Below are positions 46,420-54,956 of a DNA stretch of 64,000 bases, piece after piece. Position 1 is the stretch's first letter. Every line of letters starts with the position of its first letter. A program made the position numbers and the translations under genes. The DNA is from an uncultured Cohaesibacter sp. (GTDB lineage Bacteria; Pseudomonadota; Alphaproteobacteria; Rhizobiales; Cohaesibacteraceae), in the NCBI RefSeq assembly GCF_963666525.1, contig NZ_OY762905.1:2893501-2957500 (forward strand), written 5' to 3'. The notes under the pieces were generated by a model. The model did no database searches, was not told the DNA's origin, and saw only the letters and a list, made by a program, of their open reading frames with translations.

Positions 46420-46917
46420 ATGAACAACGCTTCCCGGAAATCGACCATGATCAGTCGAGACCCTCTTGCGACCGCAGATCGTAAAGATGTCTATAAACAT
46501 GCCATGCTATGGGCAATCAGGGATATCATCAATGAGCTGAGGCTTGTCGATGCAGGGCATCTCGTCTCATACATTTTCACCGATTCCCATGCCAACATCG
46601 AGGATCTGGTTGCGTCGTCCTGCGAGTTGTTCCTGAAGGAAAACACCCTGTTCTACCGCGGCACCGCGGAGGCCGAACTGGACTGGTCCGGGCCGCCCAA
46701 GGTCGTGTTGGGGATGCAGTTCCGCCATCTGGATCTCAATGCCCGCTTCAGACTGCTCCTGTTGGGCGAAGAGACCGAGATCGTGCTCGAAGACATCAGC
46801 TATGAAGACGGTAGCAACGACAGCCACGGCGACATCGAGCGCTTCGTCCGGGTGCTGTCCGATGCTCGCCTCAAACAGCCGGAAGCTCGCTGGGGGGGCA
46901 ACGGGCTGCTCGAATAG
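46420..46917 (+). CDS. Unknown protein at the end of the flhB operon
   Basis: A 165-residue (or 156-residue, from ATG 46447) soluble protein with no recognised family. The ATG at 46420 sits right against AGGA, too close for a good site; the ATG at 46447 has a weak GGAAA upstream, so the start is open. The body mixes helices (MLWAIRDIINELRLVDAGHLVSY) with beta-like stretches (FRLLLLGEETEIVLEDISYED). It begins two bases after flhB and is surely co-transcribed. It ends the flagellar region. Confidence 0.6.
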   Translation: MNNASRKSTMISRDPLATADRKDVYKHAMLWAIRDIINELRLVDAGHLVSYIFTDSHANIEDLVASSCELFLKENTLFYRGTAEAELDWSGPPKVVLGMQFRHLDLNARFRLLLLGEETEIVLEDISYEDGSNDSHGDIERFVRVLSDARLKQPEARWGGNGLLE

Positions 46918-46929
46918 CGGTGGCGGCCG

Positions 46930-46985
46930 TTGCCGGACAAGGGTGCCGGATCAAGGGTGCCGGACAAGGTGCCGGATGAAGGGTG
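46930..46985 (+). repeat. Short imperfect tandem repeat, four units
   Basis: The unit TGCCGGA followed by (C/T)(C)AAGGG or similar occurs at 46931, 46944, 46958 and 46970, with spacings of 13, 14 and 12 bases. It lies just past the stop of the unknown gene and before a terminator-like hairpin. It is probably replication slippage; no coding role. Confidence 0.7.
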
Positions 46986-47013
46986 TCCGCCAGGCCCTTT
47001 CGGGTCCGGCGGA
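46986..47013. terminator. Hairpin between convergent operons
   Basis: TCCGCCAGGCCC (46986-46997) pairs with GGGTCCGGCGGA (47002-47013) with one mismatch and one G-U pair and a TTTC loop. No T-run follows on either strand, so efficiency is uncertain. It lies between the flhB operon and the 745-residue gene, both of which end here. Confidence 0.5.
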
Positions 47014-47027
47014 TCACGTGTCACCTG

Positions 47028-49265
47028 CTAGAGAAACGGCTTTGCCCGTTCCATCAGTTCTTCAAGGTCCGGTTCATTCGGGTTGCGTGGTTTGCCCGGA
47101 TGAATGATGCTGACCTGACAGCCCTCGGCCGCATCCACCAGCTGGCGATAGGTGCCAGCATCCGGATCGGCGATAAAGGCCTGCATGTTTTCATTGTAGC
47201 CGAACAGACGGTCGTTGATCTGGCGACACTCGTTGCAGGTTGTGCAGCGCGATGTCTCGATCCACGGCATGTCGTCGAGCACCTCCGCAGCAGTGCTTTC
47301 GCTTTCTGCCGCTGCGGCCTTGGTCTCGGTCTTTGGCGCAGGGGTGTCCGGAGCCGGTTCAGTCTTTGCCACGATCGGGGCTGACTGTGTCGCCTCTGTC
47401 GAGAGTTCGACCACCAGGGCTTCCCGCTTGCGCCGTTCCTCGGCCAGCTTGGCCAGAACATGGGAGTTGTTGATGCCTGCCAGCTCCTGTAGCTGGGTCC
47501 AGGCATCATTGCAACGCCGTGCCGCGACCGTGATCTTGTCATCAACCACGACCCGCATCATCTGGTCCTGACGGTCGATGCCAAGCACGAAGGCGCGTTT
47601 GATGTCCGTTGCCGAGCTGGACGCCTTCAGCCTCGCATCGAATGGCACCATGTCGCCGCTCCAGCTGCCGGCCTCGACCGTCTGGCAGAAGCGGTGATAG
47701 CGGGCATCGGCCAGGGCGAAGTCGCCAAGGGTGAAGCGCACGGTTTCCTGTTGGCGTCGCCCCGAGGTATCCTCGAACAGCAATGTGTGTTCCGGCCAGT
47801 CCCGCTCAAGCTGCGGGTTGGCGGACAGGTCGAACCGGCTCGCCAGATCATTGCCCGCTGAAGGGTCATAGCTGAAATTGGGGAACATCCGGCATTCGGT
47901 CGCGGCAGCCGCCAGAATATAGGCAGGCACCCCGGCCACGGTTTTCGTGGCTCCCGAATAGATGCTGAACATCGCCGGCCCGCCATATTGCATGGCAGCA
48001 ACGAGGTCTCCCTGCATCCGAACCATGTGGGCGCTGGAGCATTGCACGACAAAGGCATTGTTGATGCCCATGGCCATACTGGCAAGCCGCGCGTTGCCCG
48101 CCCCGAAGGAATTGCGGGGAGGCTCGGGCGAGGTCGGGCCGAGAATGTCGTCAACCTGGATCATAACCTTGATCGGCAGCCCGCAGGCAAGCGCCTCATA
48201 GGCCCGGGCCAGCTCAACGGATTCGGTCACGCCGTCCCGCAGGAAAACGACAGCCGGTGGCAGGAAGGCCATCTGTTCCTCGGTGAGGTCGCTTTCATCG
48301 AAGCTCTCGAAGATCGCATCATGCAGCTCGGGAACATATTTGTTCTCAACCTCCATTTCGGCAATCGCCAGCGCCTTGGTGAATTCGATGACGCTTGGCA
48401 GGCGATCCCGATAGGCATCGAGCGCCTCGGTGCAGCTCTGGAACACATAGCTGTAGCAGACTGCCTTGTCCGGATAGCTGAAGGTTGCCCGGCCCGGCCC
48501 GAAGAAGGCCTGGGTTTGCAGCACCTGCAGCACATGCCGGATGCGAGCCACCCGATCGGCTGGCAGCCTGTCTTCCGGACGCACCCGATGCAGGATGTTC
48601 GACAAGGCGCTGAAATCGATGGATTTGTCGCCATCAAGGCCCATCGACTGGGCCAGAGCCTCCGGGCTGTGGGCCTCGTCGGACTTGATGTGGTCCGATT
48701 TCAGGATGTCGTTGAGCTTGAGCACCAGCCGGTCGACCTTGTAGCGGAACTTGCGGGCCCGCATGTGATGCATCGCTTGCCAGACATGGGCCAGCACCTT
48801 GCGAGGTGTCGCCTCTGAGCAGCCGATGACCCGGCCATCGACGGTGATGGCGCCCCATGCCCGTTCGAGTGTTTCATCGAGAGGACCAAAGGTCGACTGT
48901 CCGCTTTCAGCCACCAGTTCGGCAGAGCTGATCCGCCAGAGTTCGGAGAGCTTTTCCTCTGTCCCTTTGGCGACCTTGTCTCGCATGCGCTGTTCAAGGC
49001 GCAGAACCTGCTGGCGCAGCTCCTCGCCATCGGGGCCGAGCGGCGCGACGAGGCGCAAGGCTTCATCGACGATCTGGCTGAGAGGGATGAGCGGCTTTTG
49101 AACCTCCTCACCCTCGACGAGAACCAACGGGTAGTCATAGCGCAATGTGTCGAGCGCCATGTAACGGGCAAAGAGTGCCGGACGAAGGGCGGTCAATGCC
49201 GCCGAGCCGGCGGAAGCATCAGAGCCCGGGACCTGAGGGTCCGTTATGATTTGAGCCACCTGCAT
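47028..49265 (-). CDS. Large protein with degenerate PFOR-beta-like domain and C-terminal iron-sulfur domain
   Basis: A 745-residue soluble protein, last in an operon with nfnA, nfnB, korA and korB. Residues 1-330 are unassigned (LRPALFARYMALDTLRYDYP opening, helical). Residues about 335-500 align by eye with the thiamine-diphosphate domain of the giant PFOR at the right edge: RDGVTESV against GDGAAYDI, GLPIKVMIQVDD against NTPVKVMVLNSG, and FSYDPSAG...RFDL against FVHDPKAG...RFNI. The cofactor residues are lost (GDG is now RDG; SNTGG is missing). After an Ala/Glu-rich linker comes CTTCNEC (Cys674, 677, 680) and Cys716 with IIHPGKPRNPNEP, a small single-cluster ferredoxin-like domain. Probably a non-catalytic electron-carrier or scaffold protein. 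Confidence 0.7.
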   Translation of the reverse strand: MQVAQIITDPQVPGSDASAGSAALTALRPALFARYMALDTLRYDYPLVLVEGEEVQKPLIPLSQIVDEALRLVAPLGPDGEELRQQVLRLEQRMRDKVAKGTEEKLSELWRISSAELVAESGQSTFGPLDETLERAWGAITVDGRVIGCSEATPRKVLAHVWQAMHHMRARKFRYKVDRLVLKLNDILKSDHIKSDEAHSPEALAQSMGLDGDKSIDFSALSNILHRVRPEDRLPADRVARIRHVLQVLQTQAFFGPGRATFSYPDKAVCYSYVFQSCTEALDAYRDRLPSVIEFTKALAIAEMEVENKYVPELHDAIFESFDESDLTEEQMAFLPPAVVFLRDGVTESVELARAYEALACGLPIKVMIQVDDILGPTSPEPPRNSFGAGNARLASMAMGINNAFVVQCSSAHMVRMQGDLVAAMQYGGPAMFSIYSGATKTVAGVPAYILAAAATECRMFPNFSYDPSAGNDLASRFDLSANPQLERDWPEHTLLFEDTSGRRQQETVRFTLGDFALADARYHRFCQTVEAGSWSGDMVPFDARLKASSSATDIKRAFVLGIDRQDQMMRVVVDDKITVAARRCNDAWTQLQELAGINNSHVLAKLAEERRKREALVVELSTEATQSAPIVAKTEPAPDTPAPKTETKAAAAESESTAAEVLDDMPWIETSRCTTCNECRQINDRLFGYNENMQAFIADPDAGTYRQLVDAAEGCQVSIIHPGKPRNPNEPDLEELMERAKPFL

Positions 49266-49271
49266 GATCGG

Positions 49272-50264
49272 TCACTCCCCGTTTGAGGCGGCTTGCTGGC
49301 CTTCGGGCCAGATGCCAACCTTGTCGAATTCTTCATTCAGGACGGTTTCCACCAGTTGCGGCGTGTTGGGACGCTTGCCTTTGCGCAATTCGTCATAACA
49401 GGGCACATCCGGGTTGGAATAGAGCACACCGACCGGGATCTCCTCATCCAGCACAGCAAGAGCCTGCGCCCGGTGCAGATCAAGCGGGTCGTGGGTCTCC
49501 TGATTTTTGTAGATGCGGGACAGTTCCGGCTTCAGCCGCAGTCCGTTCGAATGGGTGAGCATCCGGATCCTCAGCGGATCCTGCACGGCTGCATCGAAAT
49601 GATGGTTCATGAAGTTCGGGCAGCGTTGCAGAATGCGGATGAAGGAAAAGCCCTTGTGATGATAGGCCTTGGACAGCACATCATAGAGCAGTTCCGGGAT
49701 CCAGTCGGGCACTTGTGCCACAAAGGACACGTTGGCGATGCCCAGCGTGACGCTCAGCGGATTGAGCGGATTGAGGGTTGCCCCAAAGGGGGTGGTGTTG
49801 CTTTTCAGCCCCTTGGGGGATGTCGGCGAGGCCTGTTTCTTGGTGAGGCCATAGACATTGTTGTCATGCAGCAACAGCGTCATGTTCATGTTGTACCGCA
49901 CGGCATGCAACCAGTGGGCCGCCCCGATGGAGCAGCAGTCGCCGTCGCCGGTTGTCACGAAAACATGCAGGTCGGGCCGCCGGATCTTGATGCCTTCGGC
50001 AATCGGCAGGGCGCGCCCGTGAATGCCATGGAAGCCATAGGCGTTCATATAGTGGGGCAGACGCGAGGCGCAGCCGATGCCCGAGACACAAACGGTCTTT
50101 TCCGGTGGCAGCTGTTCGTCGCGGCAGAGCCGCTGCATGGCGGTCAGAATGGCGTTGTCGCCGCAGCCCGTGCACCAGCGTGGGGTGATGGCGCTCTGAT
50201 AGTCTGAAATCTGATAGTCCGTGTGCACCATCTGCATCAGACATTGGCTCATGGAAGCAGTCAT
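49272..50264 (-). CDS. korB: 2-oxoacid:ferredoxin oxidoreductase, beta subunit
   Basis: A 330-residue TPP-binding subunit. It has the cysteines of RWCTGCGDNAIL for a nearby cluster, VSGIGCASRLPHYMNAYGFHGIHGRALP, and the TPP motif TTGDGDCCSIGAAH...LLHDNNVYGLT. It oxidatively decarboxylates a 2-oxoacid with CoA; 2-oxoglutarate is the usual assignment, but substrate cannot be read from sequence. The ATG at 50264 has GGAGGG at good spacing, one base after the korA stop. Confidence 0.92.
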   Translation of the reverse strand: MTASMSQCLMQMVHTDYQISDYQSAITPRWCTGCGDNAILTAMQRLCRDEQLPPEKTVCVSGIGCASRLPHYMNAYGFHGIHGRALPIAEGIKIRRPDLHVFVTTGDGDCCSIGAAHWLHAVRYNMNMTLLLHDNNVYGLTKKQASPTSPKGLKSNTTPFGATLNPLNPLSVTLGIANVSFVAQVPDWIPELLYDVLSKAYHHKGFSFIRILQRCPNFMNHHFDAAVQDPLRIRMLTHSNGLRLKPELSRIYKNQETHDPLDLHRAQALAVLDEEIPVGVLYSNPDVPCYDELRKGKRPNTPQLVETVLNEEFDKVGIWPEGQQAASNGE

Positions 50265-50265
50265 C

Positions 50266-52218
50266 TCATTGCCCTCCCGCCGCTTGCTGTTTGTCTTCGT
50301 TCAGTTTGGCCAGGGCCGCCCGGATGATCTCTCCCGGCTTCAGCGGCTGGCCACGGGCGTTGCCCCAGCAGTCGATATCGACCAGCCAGCGTGACCGCAG
50401 CAGCATCGCCAGATGGGAATAGCGCCGGTTGGCATCGTTGATCAGCGGATCGCTCTTGGGGTCGTTCCAGTTGTTCTCGATGGTCATTACCTTGCCAAAG
50501 CGCTTCATCACTGCGTCGATGCCGGAGGCCATGGGCTGGAGATATTTGAGGTGCAGCGAAGACACCTTGTGCCCCTGAGCGCGCATGGTCTTGACGGCTT
50601 CCTCGATGGCGCCGCGGGTGCTGCCCCAGCCGATGAGCAGAAGATCCCCTTCCTCATCGCCATAGACAGGCGCCAGCCGCAAGGTCTTCTGGAAGGCAGC
50701 CAGTTTGCGGCTGCGGTTCAAAAGTCCTTCCTCGTTGATCTGCGGATCATAGGCGACGTGGCTGTCCCGGTCATGGGCAAGGCCGGTGAGGCAGTGCATA
50801 CCGTTGGGCTGACCCGGAATGAAGCGGGTGGCGATGCCGGTGCGCTCGTCCCAGTCATAGGGGTGGGCGTCCGCGGGCACGGCACTCTGGTTGACCGGAG
50901 GTGCCAGCCAGTCGGCATTGAACTGCGGCCGGTCAAACGGCTGCTGAGCCGTCGACAGGGCAGCGTCGGAGAGGATGACAACCACCATGTTGAAGGTCTC
51001 GGCTATCTTGCGTGCTGTGATCACCGAATAGAAGCAGTCCTCGATGGAATCCACTGCCATGACGATCTTGGGGGCGTCGCCATGGCTGCCGAACATCGCT
51101 GACATCATGTCGCCCTGCTCGACCTTGGTCGGCAGACCGGTGGACGGGCCACCACGTTGCACATCGATCACCACTAGCGGGATCTCTGTCATCACGGCAA
51201 GGCCGATGGCCTCCTGCTTGAGCGACAGGCCGGGGCCGGAGGTGATGGTCACGGCGCATTTGCCTGCATAGGATGCTCCGATGGCAAAGGTTGCCGCCGA
51301 GATCTCGTCCTCCGCCTGATGTACGACGCAGCCGACCTTCTCGAAGATGGTCGACAGATAGTGCGACGCCGAGGTGGCCGGCGTGATCGGATACATCGCG
51401 CAGACTTCCATGCCGGAGGCCACAACGCCGAGTGCCAGCGCGGCGTTGCCGTTGGTTACGATCTGCGGCTTTACGACCGGGGCTGCCGGGATCATGTAGC
51501 GGACGGCGAGATTGTCCTCTGCCCATGCCCGACCGGCGGCCAGCAGCTCGAGGTTGGCATCGACGATCTTCTGGTCCTTCTTGGCAAAGGTCAGCCGGAC
51601 CTGTGCTTCGGCCAGCGCCTTGTCGAGACTGTAGATCGTGCACAGGATGCCGAGCACGAACATGTTCTTGCCCTTGCGGGCGTCAGGTACATATTTGTGG
51701 CATTCCGTCTCCATTGGAATTTCAAACAGCCGGTAACCCTGCGCCCTGACATCTGCTGTCACCCGGGCATAGTTTTCAGCGATCGCCGGATCCTTGTCAT
51801 GCTTCCACATGTCTTCGATCAGGATCACGGCGCCGGGCTTGATCTCCTTGGCCTGAAGGCGGCTGAGGAGAACCTGCTCGTTGAAGGCGATGACCAGATC
51901 GGCCTGGTCGCCGACGTTGGTAACCTTGTGCGCGGCCATGCGCACCCGGTTGCCGCTGGCTCCGGCCACGGAGCGGTGAGGGGGCTGGATTTCGGCGGGA
52001 ATGATTTCCACGGTCCAGATCCCGTGCCCGGACCGGGCTGCGATGGACGCGAGCGACTGGCCGCACCTTTGCGCCCCTTCGCCCGAGTCACTGACGATTT
52101 CTACTATGTGTTCCTGAATGACTTCCGCAGGTCCACGTGCGGGAAGCTTCCTTGATGCCACACCGCTTTCGCTTGGTGGGGCATCATGAGAGGAAGTCTG
52201 CATGCCATATTCCGTCAT
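50266..52218 (-). CDS. korA: 2-oxoacid:ferredoxin oxidoreductase, fused gamma-alpha subunit
   Basis: A 650-residue subunit. Residues ~30-235 are the gamma domain (IVSDSGEGAQRCGQSLASIA, IIPAEIQPPHRSVAGASGNR); after residue ~250 comes the alpha domain with NGNAALALGVVASGMEVCAM, the YPITPATSASHYL motif, and GPGLSLKQEAIGLAVMTEIP. The start MTEYGMQTSS at 52218 has CGGAG upstream; a longer frame overlaps nfnB. It follows nfnB by 17 bp and precedes korB. Gamma-alpha fusion is the common bacterial KorA form. No ferredoxin (delta) subunit is encoded nearby, other than the iron-sulfur domain of the 745-residue protein. Confidence 0.9.
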   Translation of the reverse strand: MTEYGMQTSSHDAPPSESGVASRKLPARGPAEVIQEHIVEIVSDSGEGAQRCGQSLASIAARSGHGIWTVEIIPAEIQPPHRSVAGASGNRVRMAAHKVTNVGDQADLVIAFNEQVLLSRLQAKEIKPGAVILIEDMWKHDKDPAIAENYARVTADVRAQGYRLFEIPMETECHKYVPDARKGKNMFVLGILCTIYSLDKALAEAQVRLTFAKKDQKIVDANLELLAAGRAWAEDNLAVRYMIPAAPVVKPQIVTNGNAALALGVVASGMEVCAMYPITPATSASHYLSTIFEKVGCVVHQAEDEISAATFAIGASYAGKCAVTITSGPGLSLKQEAIGLAVMTEIPLVVIDVQRGGPSTGLPTKVEQGDMMSAMFGSHGDAPKIVMAVDSIEDCFYSVITARKIAETFNMVVVILSDAALSTAQQPFDRPQFNADWLAPPVNQSAVPADAHPYDWDERTGIATRFIPGQPNGMHCLTGLAHDRDSHVAYDPQINEEGLLNRSRKLAAFQKTLRLAPVYGDEEGDLLLIGWGSTRGAIEEAVKTMRAQGHKVSSLHLKYLQPMASGIDAVMKRFGKVMTIENNWNDPKSDPLINDANRRYSHLAMLLRSRWLVDIDCWGNARGQPLKPGEIIRAALAKLNEDKQQAAGGQ

Positions 52219-52235
52219 GGTCTTGGCTCCGGCAG

Positions 52236-53744
52236 CTAGATTTGTCGTATTCTGGTAAAGCAATGCTCGGCGAGGTCGATGCCGAACAGGCTGTTATCGA
52301 AACCGGGTTGCTCCGGCTCGTAGATGACATTGGTGTCCCTCAGACCCAGATAGCGGCGTATGCTGTCCGCAGCCTTGCGGCCCGCTCCCATTGCCTTGAT
52401 CACGGTTGCCGCACCGGTCACGATGTCGCCGCCCGCATAGACCCCGGCAAGGGACGTCGCCAGATCCTCATCGGTGTCGATATAGCCCCACTTGTTGAGG
52501 CCGATCGATGAGGTCTGTCCAAGGATCGGGTTCGGCGAGGTGCCGATGGCATAGACCACCGTGTCAGCCTCGAAATCGAACTCGCTGCCTTCCACCACCA
52601 CAGGGCGCCGCCGCCCCGAGCTGTCCGGTTCGCCAAGCTCCATCTGCACGCAGCGGATGGCGCGGACATTGTGGTCCGCATCGCCAAGGATCTCGACCGG
52701 GTTGGTCAGCCAGTGGAACTCGATGCCTTCTTCCTGGGCGTGATGCAGCTCTTCCTTGCGGGCCGGGCACTCGACTTCGCTGCGCCGGTAGATGCAATGC
52801 ACCTGTTCGGCACCAAGGCGAAGGGAAACGCGCATGGCGTCCATGGCCGTGTTGCCCGAACCGATCACGGCAACCCGCTTGCCAAGGCCGAGCGGTGTAT
52901 CGAATTTGGGGAAGTCATCCGCATGCATCAGGTTGCAGCGCGTGAGCAGCTCATTGGCCGAGAGAACGCCGTTGAGATTTTCTCCGGGGATGTCCATGAA
53001 ATGCGGTGTACCGGCACCAACGCCAATGAAAATCGCGTCATAGCCCATCTCGCCAAGCATCTGCTCGATGGTGAACAGACGACCGACCAGCGTGTTGCAC
53101 TGGATATCGACACCGAGCGCCTTCAGATTGGCAATTTCGGCATCCACCACGCTCTTGGGCAGACGAAATTCCGGAATGCCATAACGCAGCACGCCGCCGG
53201 GCACATGAAAGGCCTCGTAAATGGTAACGGCGCATCCGGCTTTCGCCAGATCCGCCGCACAAGCCATGCCCGACGGGCCTGACCCCACAATGGCGACACG
53301 GAAGCGATTTGGTGCGATCTGTGCCTTCTTCTGCCAACCCTCCTTGATGGCCATGTCCCCGAGGAAGCGTTCAAGGCGCCCGATGGCAACCGGCTCGAGG
53401 CCGGTTCCCGCGCCAACGGCGCAGACCCCCTCGCATTGGTCCTCCTGTGGGCAGACCCTGCCGCAAACGGCCGGAAGCTGCGTCGAGTCGGTCAAATGCT
53501 CATAGGCGCCGCGATAGTCCTTCTCGAGCATCTTGGAGATGAAGCCGGGAATGTCGATCTTCACCGGGCATCCCTCGATGCAGGCTGGTTGTGGGCACAT
53601 CAGGCAGCGTTCGCATTCCTGAAGGGCATTTTCCAGATCGAAGCCCAGCGCCACTTCATCGAAATTGCGGGCGCGGATTTCCGGATCCTGCACCGGCATG
53701 ATCGCCCGTTGCTGCGGGATCGACCGAATTGTCTTGCGAGCCAT
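52236..53744 (-). CDS. NfnB-like (GltD-type) FAD/iron-sulfur oxidoreductase
   Basis: A 502-residue flavoprotein. Residues 44-59 hold CERCLMCPQPACIEGCP and 94-108 a second cysteine group (CGRVCPQEDQCEGVC), the two-cluster N-terminal domain of glutamate-synthase small subunits and NfnB. Rossmann motifs are GSGPSG (154-159) and VAVIGSGNTAMDAMR. No glutamate-synthase large subunit gene is present, while an NfnA-like gene precedes it by overlap (TAATG). I therefore read it as the large subunit of an electron-bifurcating NADH-dependent ferredoxin:NADP oxidoreductase. Confidence 0.85.
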   Translation of the reverse strand: MARKTIRSIPQQRAIMPVQDPEIRARNFDEVALGFDLENALQECERCLMCPQPACIEGCPVKIDIPGFISKMLEKDYRGAYEHLTDSTQLPAVCGRVCPQEDQCEGVCAVGAGTGLEPVAIGRLERFLGDMAIKEGWQKKAQIAPNRFRVAIVGSGPSGMACAADLAKAGCAVTIYEAFHVPGGVLRYGIPEFRLPKSVVDAEIANLKALGVDIQCNTLVGRLFTIEQMLGEMGYDAIFIGVGAGTPHFMDIPGENLNGVLSANELLTRCNLMHADDFPKFDTPLGLGKRVAVIGSGNTAMDAMRVSLRLGAEQVHCIYRRSEVECPARKEELHHAQEEGIEFHWLTNPVEILGDADHNVRAIRCVQMELGEPDSSGRRRPVVVEGSEFDFEADTVVYAIGTSPNPILGQTSSIGLNKWGYIDTDEDLATSLAGVYAGGDIVTGAATVIKAMGAGRKAADSIRRYLGLRDTNVIYEPEQPGFDNSLFGIDLAEHCFTRIRQI

Positions 53745-54712
53745 TACTTGCCTCCCTCGCTGGGTGCGGCATCCGGTGCAAGCGCCAGTCTGCGGCAGCT
53801 TTCCGAATAGCGTTCCATCGCTTCGGCCTCTTCGGGGCGGTAGCGTTGCAGGCGGGTGAACAGATCGGCAAAGTCGACCTTGTGGCCGTCAAAATCCGGT
53901 CCGTCGACACAGGCAAACTTGATCTCATCGCCAACCTTGACCCGGCAGCCGCCGCACATGCCGGTACCGTCCACCATGATCGGGTTGAGGCTGACCATGG
54001 TCTTGATGCCGTAGGGGCGGGTTGTCTCGGCGCAGGCCCGCATCATCACCGGAGGTCCGATGGCCACCACTTCATCGACATCGGGATGCTGCTTGACGGC
54101 GGCTTCGATGCCTGCCGTGACCAGCCCCTGAATGCCCGCCGAGCCATCGTCGGTGCAAATGATGAAATCATCGCAGATCGCCCGGAACTTCTCTTCCCAG
54201 AACATCAGGTTGCTCGACCGGAAGCCCAGAATGCCGATCACATGGGCACCCGCCTCCTTGAAGGCCCGCGCCTGCGGATAGATCGGTGCGATACCGAGCC
54301 CGCCACCCACACAGATCACCTTCTTGGTCTTGCTGGAGATCTCGCTTGGAATGCCCAGCGGCCCCAGCATGGCGTAGATGTCCCGTCCGGGCTTGCAGAG
54401 CAGCTGCATTTCCCGTGTGGACTTGCCCACAGCCTGGACAACCAGCGTGATGGTGCCCTTGTCGCGGTCGAAATCGGCAATGGTCAGCGGAATGCGCTCG
54501 CCCTGCTCATGCAGCATGACGATGACGAACTGGCCGGGTCTGGCGGCCTTCGCCATGACTGGGTGCTCTATTTCGACAAGGAATGTTGATTTTGAAAAAT
54601 CGGTGCGCGTCAGGATGGGAAAAGATGACGTGACACCCTTTCCGGACCCGTTCTGTCGTATACCGACAGACAAATCCTCCCCGCGACCGCTGGCGAGCCC
54701 GCGATCGGACAT
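53744..54712 (-). CDS. NfnA-like FAD/[2Fe-2S] oxidoreductase subunit
   Basis: A 322-residue flavoprotein: an FAD-binding part with RPGQFVIVMLHEQGERIPLTI, an NAD-binding part with KVICVGGGLGIAPIYPQA, and a [2Fe-2S] segment MCGGCRVKV...FACVDGPDF (Cys253, 256, 268). This is the layout of NfnA/SudB. The ATG at 54712 has a strong GGGGAGG six bases upstream. About 28 extra N-terminal residues precede the usual start of the family. It is first in the five-gene operon; an FNR-like box lies 106 bp upstream. Confidence 0.88.
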   Translation of the reverse strand: MSDRGLASGRGEDLSVGIRQNGSGKGVTSSFPILTRTDFSKSTFLVEIEHPVMAKAARPGQFVIVMLHEQGERIPLTIADFDRDKGTITLVVQAVGKSTREMQLLCKPGRDIYAMLGPLGIPSEISSKTKKVICVGGGLGIAPIYPQARAFKEAGAHVIGILGFRSSNLMFWEEKFRAICDDFIICTDDGSAGIQGLVTAGIEAAVKQHPDVDEVVAIGPPVMMRACAETTRPYGIKTMVSLNPIMVDGTGMCGGCRVKVGDEIKFACVDGPDFDGHKVDFADLFTRLQRYRPEEAEAMERYSESCRRLALAPDAAPSEGGK

Positions 54713-54817
54713 TGTTAACCTCCCCTTGTTGCGGAATTTGTCAAGCTGATTGCACCAGGGGCAATATGCTGAACAAAGACAACAGCTTCGACGCTACGCT
54801 CATGAAGGGGGGAAACA

Positions 54818-54831
54818 TTGACACCAATCAA
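54818..54831 (-). promoter_or_regulatory. FNR/FixK-type box upstream of nfnA
   Basis: On the minus strand TTGAT-TGGT-GTCAA (plus strand TTGAC-ACCA-ATCAA) differs by one base from the TTGAT-N4-ATCAA consensus. Its distance to nfnA (about 106 bp from the start codon) suits activation of the five-gene operon in low oxygen. Confidence 0.6.
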
Positions 54832-54897
54832 AAGGATTGGCATCAGTCGCCAGCTACGACTAAGGAATTAAGGGACTGGTGAAAAGGCCCGCAAAGG

Positions 54898-54928
54898 AAA
54901 AGGCGCGAACCGGAGGTCCGCGCCTTTT
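54898..54928. terminator. Rho-independent terminator after the decarboxylase operon
   Basis: AAAAGGCGCG (54898-54907) pairs with CGCGCCTTTT (54919-54928). On the minus strand it ends in TTTTCCTTT, 29 bases after the beta-subunit stop. It insulates the operon from nfnA. Confidence 0.88.
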
Positions 54929-54956
54929 TGTTCTTTAAGATCAGTATATTTGACGA

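Noticed and set aside
9062..46917. Sigma-28/anti-sigma pair, fliD or fliS, as in enterobacterial clusters
   Set aside because: I looked for these among the small genes and found none; their absence agrees with the rhizobial type of cluster.
52236..53744. Annotation as glutamate synthase small subunit
   Set aside because: There is no large-subunit gene next to it, while an NfnA-like gene overlaps it and a ferredoxin-linked enzyme follows, so NfnB is the better reading.
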